NCBI GenBank assembly: GCA_027686065.1
Contig: JAQCTH010000032.1
Coordinates: forward strand, 1 to 42,311
Direction of reading: 5' to 3'
From: Clostridiaceae bacterium AF10-41
GTDB taxonomy: Bacteria; Bacillota; Clostridia; Clostridiales; Clostridiaceae
Length of the DNA: 42,311 bases
Both the position numbers and the translations under genes were made by a program. This document shows positions 9,903 to 18,069 of this stretch, in pieces. Position 1 is the first letter of the stretch; the number at the start of each line of letters is the position of its first letter. The notes below the pieces were generated by a model. The model saw only the letters and a program-made list of their open reading frames with translations. It ran no database searches and had not been told where the DNA came from.

Positions 9903-10835
9903 TTAAGGATTTATCACAGGACCTTTATAGGAGCCATATAAGTTCACTGATTGGGTATCTCCAGGTTGAATTTCAGGTACTACTGCAATTTGATAAGTTT
10001 TATTTATAGGTAAAATATTAGGGTTCGATGAATTAACATAAACATCAGATATATAGTAATAGTCCTTTTGTCCAGTTAGGTTCCTTGTCACTTCAACCTC
10101 TATAATTATATTATATACAGAATAAGGCGCTACATTTCCAGTAACATCAACGTCTACAATAGTTCCAGGATCTGGGCTTGGAGGAGGTGGAGGAGGTGGT
10201 GGTGGTGGATAAGGTTTATTACAACCAACATCCATGCAAATTTTAGAGAACATTTCTTCAAGGTCATCCTTGCATATTTTAATACATCTTTCATTGCAAT
10301 TTTCAGTTTTATGATATCTATTAGTAGCAAGATGTTCATAGTGAACTTTGAGAAACGGGATTAGATAAGTATCATCATTTTTTACTGAACCGAAATTTAC
10401 AATAGTACCTCTACTTTTTCCATAGATAATAATCCCTTTATTGCTAGGCCTATTTTTTATCCACGCAGAGACTATATTAGTGACATTTATTGTCACAGCG
10501 ACTTTAGATGTTAGTGGGTAAAAATTTATTATTGAATAGTGGTCATAATTTGGAGCATTATTGTATGTTGTATATGTGCTGAAGTAATCTCTCAGCGGAC
10601 TTATTGATAGCTTTTGCTCAACGTTATTAAAAAAATTATCAGTCTTAAAAAGTACAAGTTCGGCATTAGATATAACAATATTAGAAGGAAGAGATGAAAC
10701 ATCAAAAAATAAATAGCTATAGTAAGTATTTTTATTATCAAATCCTATTGTTATTATATCCTCATTCAAACTTTTATCTGGATATTTATTTGTAACCGTA
10801 AGACTCTTTGCTGCTGGAATAATTATATTTGCCAT
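9903..10835 (-). CDS. DNRLRE-domain surface protein with Cys cluster, polyproline hinge and C-terminal beta domain
   Basis: 310 residues in four parts. Residues about 1-165 form a DNRLRE-type beta-sandwich (patterns YLFFDVSSLP, NAELVLF, VTINVTNIVSAW and GIIIYG), a module found in cell-surface proteins. Residues 180-205 carry five cysteines spaced C-x3-C-x3-C-x11-C-x4-C. A run of ten prolines (210-219) follows as a rigid hinge. Residues about 226-307 are a beta-rich domain that aligns over most of its length with the whole neighbouring 97-residue protein. There is no signal peptide, which is common for spore-coat or exosporium proteins that assemble from the mother cell. The ribosome site GAGGTGA precedes the ATG. 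The function is inferred from domains and neighbours. Confidence 0.85.
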   Translation of the reverse strand: MANIIIPAAKSLTVTNKYPDKSLNEDIITIGFDNKNTYYSYLFFDVSSLPSNIVISNAELVLFKTDNFFNNVEQKLSISPLRDYFSTYTTYNNAPNYDHYSIINFYPLTSKVAVTINVTNIVSAWIKNRPSNKGIIIYGKSRGTIVNFGSVKNDDTYLIPFLKVHYEHLATNRYHKTENCNERCIKICKDDLEEMFSKICMDVGCNKPYPPPPPPPPPPSPDPGTIVDVDVTGNVAPYSVYNIIIEVEVTRNLTGQKDYYYISDVYVNSSNPNILPINKTYQIAVVPEIQPGDTQSVNLYGSYKGPVINP

Positions 10836-10864
10836 TTTATCACCTCATAATAGAGATATATAGT

Positions 10865-10917
10865 AAAAAAATGAGTCTCAATGATTCATTAATTATATAG
10901 TATTTCATTGAAACTCA
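10865..10917 (-). terminator. rho-independent terminator (minus strand)
   Basis: Read on the minus strand: GAGTTTCAATGA, a 20-base loop, TCATTGAGACTC (one mismatch), then ATTTTTTT. It sits after the 97-residue gene and before the DNRLRE gene, so the latter needs read-through or its own promoter. Confidence 0.82.
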
Positions 10918-10972
10918 CCTTAAAATTCTTTATACCTTAGTTTTTTTAGGAGAAGTTCTTAATAATTTGGTC

Positions 10973-11266
10973 TTATTGAAGATCTACTTCACCTATAATA
11001 GCACCGAAGGAAGTAAAGGTAACTGCATCAGAATCAGAAATTATAGGAATAGCTGCGATTGTTATACTTTCACTAACTGCACTTGGTGAGTCAGTTGAGT
11101 TAACAAATTCTTTTGTTAGATAAAAATATTCAAATCCAGATTCATATCTAGAAACTGTTATTTGCATAACTTCTACAAATGCAGTATTAGCTGGAACTGT
11201 ACCAAGTATACTAACGTATCTACCAGATGCAGTTTGAGGACTATCAAAGTCAGCATTAAATGCCAT
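10973..11266 (-). CDS. small Ser/Thr-rich beta protein, paralogue of the DNRLRE protein C-terminal domain
   Basis: 97 residues, no cysteine, about 23 percent Ser plus Thr, no signal peptide or membrane helix. From about residue 17 on it aligns with residues 229-307 of the adjacent DNRLRE protein. Shared positions include ITVSR with VEVTR, EYFYL with DYYYI, EFVNST with VYVNSS, and ITIAAIPIISDSD with YQIAVVPEIQPGD. The function is not known. As a small Ser/Thr-rich protein next to glycosyltransferase genes it is a candidate glycosylated structural subunit. A GGAGATG ribosome site precedes the ATG. A sigma-K-like promoter lies at 11314-11341 and a terminator follows the gene. Confidence 0.8.
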   Translation of the reverse strand: MAFNADFDSPQTASGRYVSILGTVPANTAFVEVMQITVSRYESGFEYFYLTKEFVNSTDSPSAVSESITIAAIPIISDSDAVTFTSFGAIIGEVDLQ

Positions 11267-11313
11267 TGCAAATCATCTCCATAAGTTTATTTCGAATAAC
11301 TAGTACTCTATCA

Positions 11314-11341
11314 TAAGATATGATACTACTCTAATGAATGT
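11314..11341 (-). promoter_or_regulatory. sigma-K-like promoter of the 97-residue protein gene
   Basis: On the minus strand an AC (11341-11340) is followed by 17 bases and CATATCTTA (11322-11314). This fits the late mother-cell sigma-K pattern AC-N16/17-CATANNNTA. In AT-rich DNA a single match is weak evidence; it gains weight from the similar element upstream of the glycosyltransferase gene. Confidence 0.5.
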
Positions 11342-11371
11342 GATATAAATATTAAATAATGTCGAAAAAAC

Positions 11372-13171
11372 TCAAGATTTTTTTTGTAGAAGAATTGAAT
11401 TCATTATAGATAGTGAAGTAACATCTGTTTTTTCATTTATTTTAATAGATTTAATAAACTCTTTATAGGCAAAATCCAAATAACCATATTTATAATATAA
11501 CTTACCTAGATTTAAAGATATGCTATCATCATTAATATGCTTAAGGAGCTTTAGAGCCTTATTAAATTCATCAAAGCAGTTTCCCCTTAAGAGAACACCC
11601 AAAAGATTAAAGATAGATTGTAATAAGTTCCTTGAAGTATCCTTATCTTCTAAAATAGTATCCGAATCTCCTTTAGTTAATGATATAAAGCTATTATATA
11701 TTATAAATTCTTCTGGTTCATTAAAGTCTTTAGCAACACTAATTAAATTATCGACATCTTCATATTTTTCTGTAAATAGAGCACATAAAATAGCGCAGTA
11801 GGTTGAAGTATTTAAATATTCTTTATCAGTTACTTTATATAGATTTTCTAAAGCCTCTGTATAATTTTTTAGATAGTATAAATAAATACCTTTATAAAAA
11901 TAAATTTTTTGAGTATTTTCTTTAGACTTATCTATACTATTAATATAATAATAAGCTACATCAAATTTGTTTTGTATAGAAAAGACTTTTGATAGCAAAA
12001 AGCTAGTATCCTCATCTATAGTATCAAAATAGCTTTCTAATTGATTTTGTATTTGATTAATATCAGTATTGTTTTTAAATAATATTTCAGAAAGTTTAAA
12101 AAGAGCATCTGTTAATTTACAATTTATTTTAAGTGCGGTATCTAAATAATCATAAGAATCATCATAGGCACCAATATTATATGCAATAATTCCTAAAAGA
12201 TAATATGGTTTATAGGTAGCAATACCTGAAATTTCCCTTAGGAGAACTGGTGATTCGCCCATAGCTAAGCATTTTTTAGCAGACTCAATAGCTGATATAT
12301 ATTTCTGTTTTTTATAAAATATATTAGCTTTACAAAATTCATATTCGGTACAAGCAGGGTAATATTTTTGCCCAACTTCAATTAACTTTAAACATTCATC
12401 AAGGTTGCCAAGAGACTCGTTGCATGAAATCATTTTTAAAATTAATTTTGATCCAAAGCCAGCTGTAGGGATAAAATTATCGTATGCTTTATTTAAATAC
12501 TTTAAAGCTTCAGAGTACTCTCCCTTAGCAGAATACTCGACCCCCATATTGTAAAGCATAAAGGTATTATTTGGATCATTCTTTAGCATCTTTTCAATTA
12601 TAGCCATATTTCTTTTTCTTTTATTTTTCTTTATTATAGTTTCATTAAGATACCCATAGTGATAAAATCTTATATCAACTAAACCTAAGAAAACTTGTTT
12701 TTTTTCATCTTCACTGCCAGGTGTAATTTGTTCATGGATGTCACCAATGAATTTATAGCCTTTACCATTTCTTATAAATCTAATATTCAAATTAGAATAT
12801 ATATTATAATTTTTTAAATCTCCAGAGTAGCTAAGTGTTTCACCAAAATAAGCATTTAACTTGTTTTCTTCATTATTAATTAGTAAAGCTACCTTATCTT
12901 TATCTTCTTTCACTAATTCATCATCAGCATCCATAATTAAAATCCAATCTTTTGAAGCTTTGCTTAGAGAATAATTTCGAGCATTTGCAAAACTATTATC
13001 CCATTTATAAAAAAATATTTTTGCACCATAACTTTTAGCTATTTCCACAGTATTATCTATAGAACCAGTATCAACTAATATAATCTCATCTACGATGTCT
13101 TTAACACTTTCAAGACAACGAGATAATGTGGTTTCTTCATTTTTTACAATCATACATAAACTTAATGACAT
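11372..13171 (-). CDS. family 2 glycosyltransferase with C-terminal TPR array
   Basis: 599-residue enzyme. The N-terminal GT-A domain (about 1-190) begins with LSLCMIVKNEE, carries EIILVDTGSIDNT and the metal-binding DADD (81-84). It belongs to the GT2 subgroup that includes the sublancin S-glycosyltransferase SunS. The remaining 400 residues are repeated helical hairpins of TPR type, for example NPNNTFMLYNMGVEYSAKGE, which usually hold a protein acceptor. The domain order suggests glycosylation of a protein rather than a lipid. It is the first gene of a minus-strand group with the 97-residue and DNRLRE proteins, its likely acceptors. AAGGAG precedes the ATG. Sugar and acceptor are not known. 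Confidence 0.92.
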   Translation of the reverse strand: MSLSLCMIVKNEETTLSRCLESVKDIVDEIILVDTGSIDNTVEIAKSYGAKIFFYKWDNSFANARNYSLSKASKDWILIMDADDELVKEDKDKVALLINNEENKLNAYFGETLSYSGDLKNYNIYSNLNIRFIRNGKGYKFIGDIHEQITPGSEDEKKQVFLGLVDIRFYHYGYLNETIIKKNKRKRNMAIIEKMLKNDPNNTFMLYNMGVEYSAKGEYSEALKYLNKAYDNFIPTAGFGSKLILKMISCNESLGNLDECLKLIEVGQKYYPACTEYEFCKANIFYKKQKYISAIESAKKCLAMGESPVLLREISGIATYKPYYLLGIIAYNIGAYDDSYDYLDTALKINCKLTDALFKLSEILFKNNTDINQIQNQLESYFDTIDEDTSFLLSKVFSIQNKFDVAYYYINSIDKSKENTQKIYFYKGIYLYYLKNYTEALENLYKVTDKEYLNTSTYCAILCALFTEKYEDVDNLISVAKDFNEPEEFIIYNSFISLTKGDSDTILEDKDTSRNLLQSIFNLLGVLLRGNCFDEFNKALKLLKHINDDSISLNLGKLYYKYGYLDFAYKEFIKSIKINEKTDVTSLSIMNSILLQKKS

Positions 13172-13220
13172 GTTACTAATCTCCTTGTAAATAAGTGGGT
13201 AAATTTTTAACAGTATATAT

Positions 13221-13249
13221 TAATATATGATTAAATTAGTCTATTGTGC
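13221..13249 (-). promoter_or_regulatory. sigma-K-like promoter of the glycosyltransferase gene
   Basis: On the minus strand GCAC (13249-13246) is followed by 16 bases and CATATATTA (13229-13221). This is a full match to the sigma-K pattern AC-N16/17-CATANNNTA. It lies about 50 bases upstream of the start codon. Confidence 0.55.
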
Positions 13250-13261
13250 TCAGTAATTGTA

Positions 13262-13288
13262 ACAAAAGAAGAGTTTAAGTATATTATA
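13262..13288 (+). promoter_or_regulatory. near-consensus sigma-K-like promoter of the methyltransferase-glycosyltransferase gene
   Basis: AC (13262-13263), 16 bases, then TATATTATA (13280-13288), one base off CATANNNTA. It is divergent from the minus-strand element 13 bases away, so both sides of the locus could switch on together. The A/T-rich -10 could also serve another sigma factor. Confidence 0.35.
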
Positions 13289-13330
13289 TCTATTAGTAAA
13301 AGTTTAAAGGTATAAAGGAGAGGTTTAAAG

Positions 13331-15001
13331 ATGCCTACAAGTTGGTACCAAGCAATTTCAAGTATTTTAGATCAGATACAGAAGGAAAATCCAAGTTCAA
13401 TTTTAGATATAGGAGTAGGATTTGGAAAGTATGGGTTAATGGTGAGAGAAATACTTGATTTACCTTTTGAAAGATATAACAAGGACCAATGGTTAATAAA
13501 CATTGAAGGTATAGAAGCCTTTGAGAAATATAAAAATCCTATACATGATTATGTATATAATAAGATATATTATGGTGATGCTAGTGAAGTAATAAAAAAT
13601 CTTCCAAAGTATGATTGTATATTGCTTATAGATGTATTGGAACATTTTGAAAAAGAAGAAGGCAAAAAATTTATTAATGAACTTATGAATCACGTTAATA
13701 AGTCATTAATAATATCTACACCAAGATATCCAGCAAAGCAAGAGGAATATTTAGGAAACAAGTATGAAACCCATAAGAGTAAGTGGTCTATTATAGATTT
13801 TATAGATTATGATTTTTCTTATAAAGAAGTTTCAATTGGATATAATTTTGCAGAATTATTCCAAATATTCCCGAAAAAAGATATAAATAAGGAATTTAAC
13901 CATATGATTAAAATAGATAAAAATAATATTGATGAAAAAAAACTATCTATAGGATATATACTTCCTCATAAGTCTTTGACTGGTGGAATGAAGATGCTTT
14001 TGTCACAAATGAAAGAGTTAAAAGATAGAGGACACAAAGTAATTGGATTTTTTAGAGGAAAAGAGGGAGATACTGTTATTCCTGATTGGGTTGATATAAA
14101 AATAGATCAAGAGGTGATAGTTCCTTTAGATAAATCATATATAGCATATATAGACCAATGTGATGTTGTAGTATGTGGTTTCTTTAATCAAATCTATGAG
14201 TTGAAGGATAGCAAAATACCAGTAGTTTACTGTGAACAGGGAAGCGAATTTATTTTTGGGGATTATGGGGATCTATCATCTAAACATCCTTATAGAAAAG
14301 AACTATTAAAAATTTATAAATGCAATTTTAATTTAGCCAGCGTATCAGAAACTATAAGTAAAGTTTTAAAAGCGAGATTTAATAGAGAATCATATATAAT
14401 ACCTAATTTTATAGATACAGATTTATATTATCCTGAATCACACCAATTTAGTAACTCTATTCTATTGGTAGGAAATCCTGGTTTGAAATTTAAAGGTTTT
14501 AATACAGCGGTTCAAACATTACAAAAGGTTTGGGATATGGGGTATAGGTTTAGTGTAAATTGGGTATGTCAAGTAATTCCAGAAATAAAGGGTGTTAACT
14601 TTCCAATTAAATTTATAGAAAAACCATCTCAAAAGGATTTGGCAGAGTATTATAGAAAATCAGATTTGCTTTTATTTACTTCAGTATATGAAGGTTTTGG
14701 TATGCCTCCATTAGAGGCTATGGCAGCAGGAATTCCTGTAATAACAACTAACTGCGGAGGAATAAATGAATTCATTTCTGATGGATATAATGGTCTAGTT
14801 TCAGATGTATATGACTCAGATTCACTATCTTCTTTAGTAATTTCTTTATTGACTAATGAAGAATTAAGAGAATCTTTAGTGAAAAGGGGAAGAGAAACTG
14901 CATTAAAATTTAGTGTAGATAATAGTATTATAAAATTAGAAGAGTATCTACTAAGTATAGTTAGTGAAAGTAAACAAAAGCAGATACAGCCAGAAGGTTA
15001 A
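13331..15001 (+). CDS. fusion of SAM-dependent methyltransferase and family 4 glycosyltransferase
   Basis: 556 residues, two enzymes in one chain. Residues about 20-160 are a class I methyltransferase with the SAM-binding loop LDIGVGFGKYG (25-35) and the acidic strand CILLIDVLEHFE. Residues about 205-550 are a GT-B glycosyltransferase. Its N-terminal lobe starts LSIGYILPHKSLTGG, and the C-terminal donor lobe has the EX7E pair Glu454 and Glu462 in EGFGMPPLEAMAAG. Such fusions usually transfer a sugar and methylate it or the growing glycan. It is divergent from the TPR glycosyltransferase, with 159 bases between them, and is followed by its own terminator. AAAGGAGAGG precedes the ATG. The sugar is unknown. 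Confidence 0.92.
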   Translation: MPTSWYQAISSILDQIQKENPSSILDIGVGFGKYGLMVREILDLPFERYNKDQWLINIEGIEAFEKYKNPIHDYVYNKIYYGDASEVIKNLPKYDCILLIDVLEHFEKEEGKKFINELMNHVNKSLIISTPRYPAKQEEYLGNKYETHKSKWSIIDFIDYDFSYKEVSIGYNFAELFQIFPKKDINKEFNHMIKIDKNNIDEKKLSIGYILPHKSLTGGMKMLLSQMKELKDRGHKVIGFFRGKEGDTVIPDWVDIKIDQEVIVPLDKSYIAYIDQCDVVVCGFFNQIYELKDSKIPVVYCEQGSEFIFGDYGDLSSKHPYRKELLKIYKCNFNLASVSETISKVLKARFNRESYIIPNFIDTDLYYPESHQFSNSILLVGNPGLKFKGFNTAVQTLQKVWDMGYRFSVNWVCQVIPEIKGVNFPIKFIEKPSQKDLAEYYRKSDLLLFTSVYEGFGMPPLEAMAAGIPVITTNCGGINEFISDGYNGLVSDVYDSDSLSSLVISLLTNEELRESLVKRGRETALKFSVDNSIIKLEEYLLSIVSESKQKQIQPEG

Positions 15002-15082
15002 GTGTCTTTAAGAGCGTATAGTTTTCTTAAGTAAGATGAAATATTAATATTAATAATGTATAAGATAAATTTATATTATAGA

Positions 15083-15121
15083 AAGTAGAACCTTCAGATT
15101 ATTGAGATTCTACTTTTTTTA
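15083..15121 (+). terminator. rho-independent terminator
   Basis: Stem AAGTAGAA / TTCTACTT, with a short inner TCA / TGA pairing in the loop, then seven to eight T. It ends the methyltransferase-glycosyltransferase transcript. Confidence 0.88.
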
Positions 15122-15206
15122 TAGTAGAAAACTGAAAATTTTATTAATATATAAGAAATTAATGTTTATTTTATAAGTATAATATTATGTTAATAAATGT
15201 AATATA

Positions 15207-15215
15207 TGTTATAAT
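15207..15215 (+). promoter_or_regulatory. extended -10 promoter of the SIR2-like gene
   Basis: TGTTATAAT has the TGN extension plus a perfect TATAAT, about 40 bases before the start codon. The surrounding 70 bases are repeated almost unchanged in front of the decayed second copy, where the element reads TGCTATAAT at 20489-20497. Confidence 0.65.
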
Positions 15216-15253
15216 TAACATTGATAATATTATAAAAAAGGGGAGAGAGTATT

Positions 15254-16786
15254 ATGGCTAAAGTTTCTTTGTTTTTCGGAGCTGGTGCTGAATGTTCTTA
15301 TGGGCTACCATCGGGTGGAAAGTTTGCACTTGATATTTTTAGAATGAATACTAGTTATGATAAGATAAATTTAAAAGAACAATTAAATAATGTTGATAAG
15401 CAATCAAATTATGCAAGGTGGCTACCAGAAGGCTTTGATAATAAAAAACTAACAGCTTTTACAAAGACACAATATGAATCAATAGTAAAAGGGAGTTTAG
15501 AAAACAAAAGAAATAATATTTTGGATTACTTAAATAACTTTGATGAAAAGGTTAACTTAATATCACAAAGGTTGCATGATAATGGACTTGATATTGATAA
15601 GGTGTTTTTAGATATAACAGGTTTAGAATTAGGAGCTTATAATTATTCTCATATAATAAAATTAAATCCATTATTGGGAGGAGATAATGCACTATTTGAA
15701 AGTAATTATTTTTCAGCATTTTTAAAACTTTTAGAAATAGAAGAAGTAAGTTATCAATTTAAGATAAATATAAGAAATATAACAAGAGCAATACTTGAAT
15801 TATTAATAGGATCATTAGGTGAAGATTTAATACATAGATTAAATGATGGAATTTTTTATAATAGTCCAGAAAGCATAGATTTATTTGATGATCTTGGAGC
15901 AATATTTACATTAGATTATAGCAATACAGGTATGAAGGGCTTAGAGCTATTAATAGAAAATGAAGACTTAAATATAGAAGAAGATTATAGTAATGAAGAG
16001 AAAATAACTAAATTTGGATTGCAGATATTGGAGGACATATATTCAAGAGCATTAGACTATCAAATGTTAATTGATTCCAATTGGAGGTATATTTATAGTC
16101 CAAAAGCTGATTGGGGAAAATTCAATAAAATAGTTATATTTCTATATACAGTGAAAAGATATATAGAATCAATAGCTAAAAATAATAAAGGAAAAATAAA
16201 AGAAGGTATTGGATATTATCATGATGTTTTATATTTAAAAGAATTTGTAGATGTAAATGCAATAGGAACAACAAACTACAATTCATTTATAGAAGATATA
16301 ACTAAGGAAGAGGTCTATTATCTAAATGGATGTATAAATGATTACTATGATCCATATTTAAATAAAATAATATCCTTTGATGAAAATGAAGGCAAAAGAC
16401 ATATAATAGTCCCTTTTTTATTTACCCAAAGTGGTATAAAACCATTAACATCAGTTAAGATGTCTAAAAGATATGTAGATATGTTTAATAAATTTAAAGA
16501 ATCAGATATTATTTGTGTGTGTGGGTTTGCCTTTAATTGTGATGACGGACATATAAATGGTTTATTTAGAGAATTAATAGAAGATTACAATAAAACTATA
16601 TGCATATTACATTATGTAGATGGAAGTTGCTTTAATGTAAGAAAATCAATTAATGAATATAAAGAAAAGTTGAGACTAGATACTACTTCAAACTTAAGAA
16701 TTATAGCTGTAGATAAGAATAGAAATGAAATTGGTAGCGGAGAGAAGTGGTTTGAGGTATTGGTTAGTGAGGGAGACTTGGAATAA
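15254..16786 (+). CDS. SIR2-like domain protein, candidate NAD-consuming defence effector
   Basis: 510-residue protein with the marks of the SIR2-like fold. The N-terminal nucleotide loop is FFGAGAECSYGLPSGG (7-22), GTTNYN lies at 338-343, YYLNG at 355-359 (where sirtuins have the catalytic HG), and IICVCGFAFNCDDGHI at 419-434. There is no zinc-binding CxxC pair as in true deacetylases. The middle of about 300 residues is helical and unrecognised. SIR2-like proteins of this build are NADases in anti-phage systems such as Thoeris, DSR and AVAST-associated genes; the role here is inferred from that. It stands alone behind an extended -10 promoter and is followed by a terminator. A decayed copy lies 3.7 kb downstream. 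Confidence 0.8.
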   Translation: MAKVSLFFGAGAECSYGLPSGGKFALDIFRMNTSYDKINLKEQLNNVDKQSNYARWLPEGFDNKKLTAFTKTQYESIVKGSLENKRNNILDYLNNFDEKVNLISQRLHDNGLDIDKVFLDITGLELGAYNYSHIIKLNPLLGGDNALFESNYFSAFLKLLEIEEVSYQFKINIRNITRAILELLIGSLGEDLIHRLNDGIFYNSPESIDLFDDLGAIFTLDYSNTGMKGLELLIENEDLNIEEDYSNEEKITKFGLQILEDIYSRALDYQMLIDSNWRYIYSPKADWGKFNKIVIFLYTVKRYIESIAKNNKGKIKEGIGYYHDVLYLKEFVDVNAIGTTNYNSFIEDITKEEVYYLNGCINDYYDPYLNKIISFDENEGKRHIIVPFLFTQSGIKPLTSVKMSKRYVDMFNKFKESDIICVCGFAFNCDDGHINGLFRELIEDYNKTICILHYVDGSCFNVRKSINEYKEKLRLDTTSNLRIIAVDKNRNEIGSGEKWFEVLVSEGDLE

Positions 16787-16893
16787 CTTACATTGAACCA
16801 TACTATAAGTAAGTGAATACTTTTGATAAATGGATCACTGGTATTTATAGTTAGTTTACAAAATTATTGAATATTAAATTTTAGGTGTTCTAA

Positions 16894-16939
16894 AAAACGG
16901 TCAGTAGGTTTAAAATAAAACTAATCTACTGACTGTTTT
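16894..16939 (+). terminator. rho-independent terminator after the SIR2-like gene
   Basis: 14-bp stem AAAACGGTCAGTAG / CTACTGACTGTTTT (one G-U pair) with an 18-base loop. Runs of A and T on both sides allow action in both directions. Confidence 0.75.
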
Positions 16940-16959
16940 GGTCTATAAAGGAGAATACT

Positions 16960-17123
16960 ATGAATCAATCATATTTTCAGCTGCCATCATATAAACAAAA
17001 AAATTGCTCAATTCTGGATACAAGCTATTTGCATCATATCCGTATAAGAAAACTTCAATGAATGCAATTGCTAGTGAAGCTGATATCCCCAAGTCATTAT
17101 TACAAGGAAGAATTTGTGATTAA
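16960..17123 (+). pseudogene. TetR-family regulator remnant, frameshifted and truncated
   Basis: A good AAAGGAG and ATG start a reading frame beginning MNQSYFQLPSYKQK. In a 7-A run at 16997-17003 the frame shifts. The following frame reads LLNSGYKLFASYPYKK and then TSMNAIASEADIPKSLL, which is the unmistakable helix-turn-helix region of a TetR regulator. It then breaks off at a stop (17121-17123), so the ligand-binding domain is missing. Together with the terminator at 16894 it explains the 357-base gap between neighbouring genes. The intact gene probably regulated the hydrolase downstream. Confidence 0.75.
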
Positions 17124-17143
17124 ACTATAAGGAGGAGTTAATT

Positions 17144-17947
17144 ATGGAGGATAAATTTAGACTCTTGGTATTTCAAAATTTAAATTGTGAGATTCATTAC
17201 TGGTATAGAAAGGGAACAACAAATAAATGGGTACTATTTTTTCATGGAGCAGGTGTTAATCATGAAATGTTTAATGAACAATTTAAGGCATTTGATGATA
17301 CTTATAATTTAATTGCATGGGATTCTCGAGGACACGGTTTATCTAAATTGGAGCAAGGGAAAAAATTTCAGTTTAAAGATATGATTAGCGACTGCAAAAA
17401 ATTATATGAAATTTATAATATTAATAAAGCTATTCTTATAGGTCAATCAATGGGAGGAAATCTGGTTCAGGAAATATCTTATTATTATCCAGAACTAGTA
17501 GAGAAATCAGTGCTGATTGATTGTACAAAAAACACAGGTAGGCTTACATTTATGGAAAAGTGTTCACTGAAATGTACTAAGTTTATATTTAACTGCTATC
17601 CATGGAAGTTACTAATAAAACAGAGTGCGAATGCTTGTGGAAACAAAGATAGTGTAAAGAAATACGTTAGAGATTGCTTTGAAAGGATAGATAAAAAAAT
17701 CTTTATTGATATTATAACAGATTTAATAGGATGCCTTCACTATGACCCGGAATTTAAGTTTAAAAAACCTGTATTGTTACTTTGCGGTTCAGATGACAAA
17801 ACAGGCAATATTAAAAAAATTGCTGAGGCATGGGCAAAAAATGATAGCAATTGTACATTTTATTTTATTCATCATGCAGGTCATAACTCAAATCAAGATA
17901 ATCCAGATATGGTTAACAAGTTGATCATTGACTTTATAAATAATTAG
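17144..17947 (+). CDS. alpha/beta-fold hydrolase
   Basis: 267-residue alpha/beta hydrolase with a full triad. The nucleophile Ser102 lies in GQSMGG, the acid is Asp217 or Asp218 in CGSDDKTG, and His247 lies in HHAGHNSNQDNP. The oxyanion-hole strand WVLFFHGAG (29-37) and the WDSRGHG turn (59-65) are typical. Length and layout match small esterases, lipases or C-C hydrolases, but the substrate cannot be deduced. GGAGGAG stands 6 bases before the ATG. It directly follows the broken TetR gene, its likely former regulator. Confidence 0.9.
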   Translation: MEDKFRLLVFQNLNCEIHYWYRKGTTNKWVLFFHGAGVNHEMFNEQFKAFDDTYNLIAWDSRGHGLSKLEQGKKFQFKDMISDCKKLYEIYNINKAILIGQSMGGNLVQEISYYYPELVEKSVLIDCTKNTGRLTFMEKCSLKCTKFIFNCYPWKLLIKQSANACGNKDSVKKYVRDCFERIDKKIFIDIITDLIGCLHYDPEFKFKKPVLLLCGSDDKTGNIKKIAEAWAKNDSNCTFYFIHHAGHNSNQDNPDMVNKLIIDFINN

Positions 17948-18069
17948 TTATATTAGGTTATAGTTGTCACTTATATTTAAATAAATTTAGCAAGAACTAA
18001 ATAAAACTCTCCACTATATCACCATACTTTGTATAAGTGTTATTATAATAACATGGAGGTGCAAATAGT

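Noticed and set aside
10154..10339. Open frame overlapping the polyproline coding region
   Set aside because: Its His/Leu-rich run is the out-of-frame reading of the proline codons of the DNRLRE gene.
11372..13171. Possible glycocin (glycosylated bacteriocin) locus because the transferase resembles SunS
   Set aside because: No small Cys-rich leader peptide gene, peptidase-exporter or thiol oxidoreductase lies nearby; the 97-aa neighbour has no cysteine.
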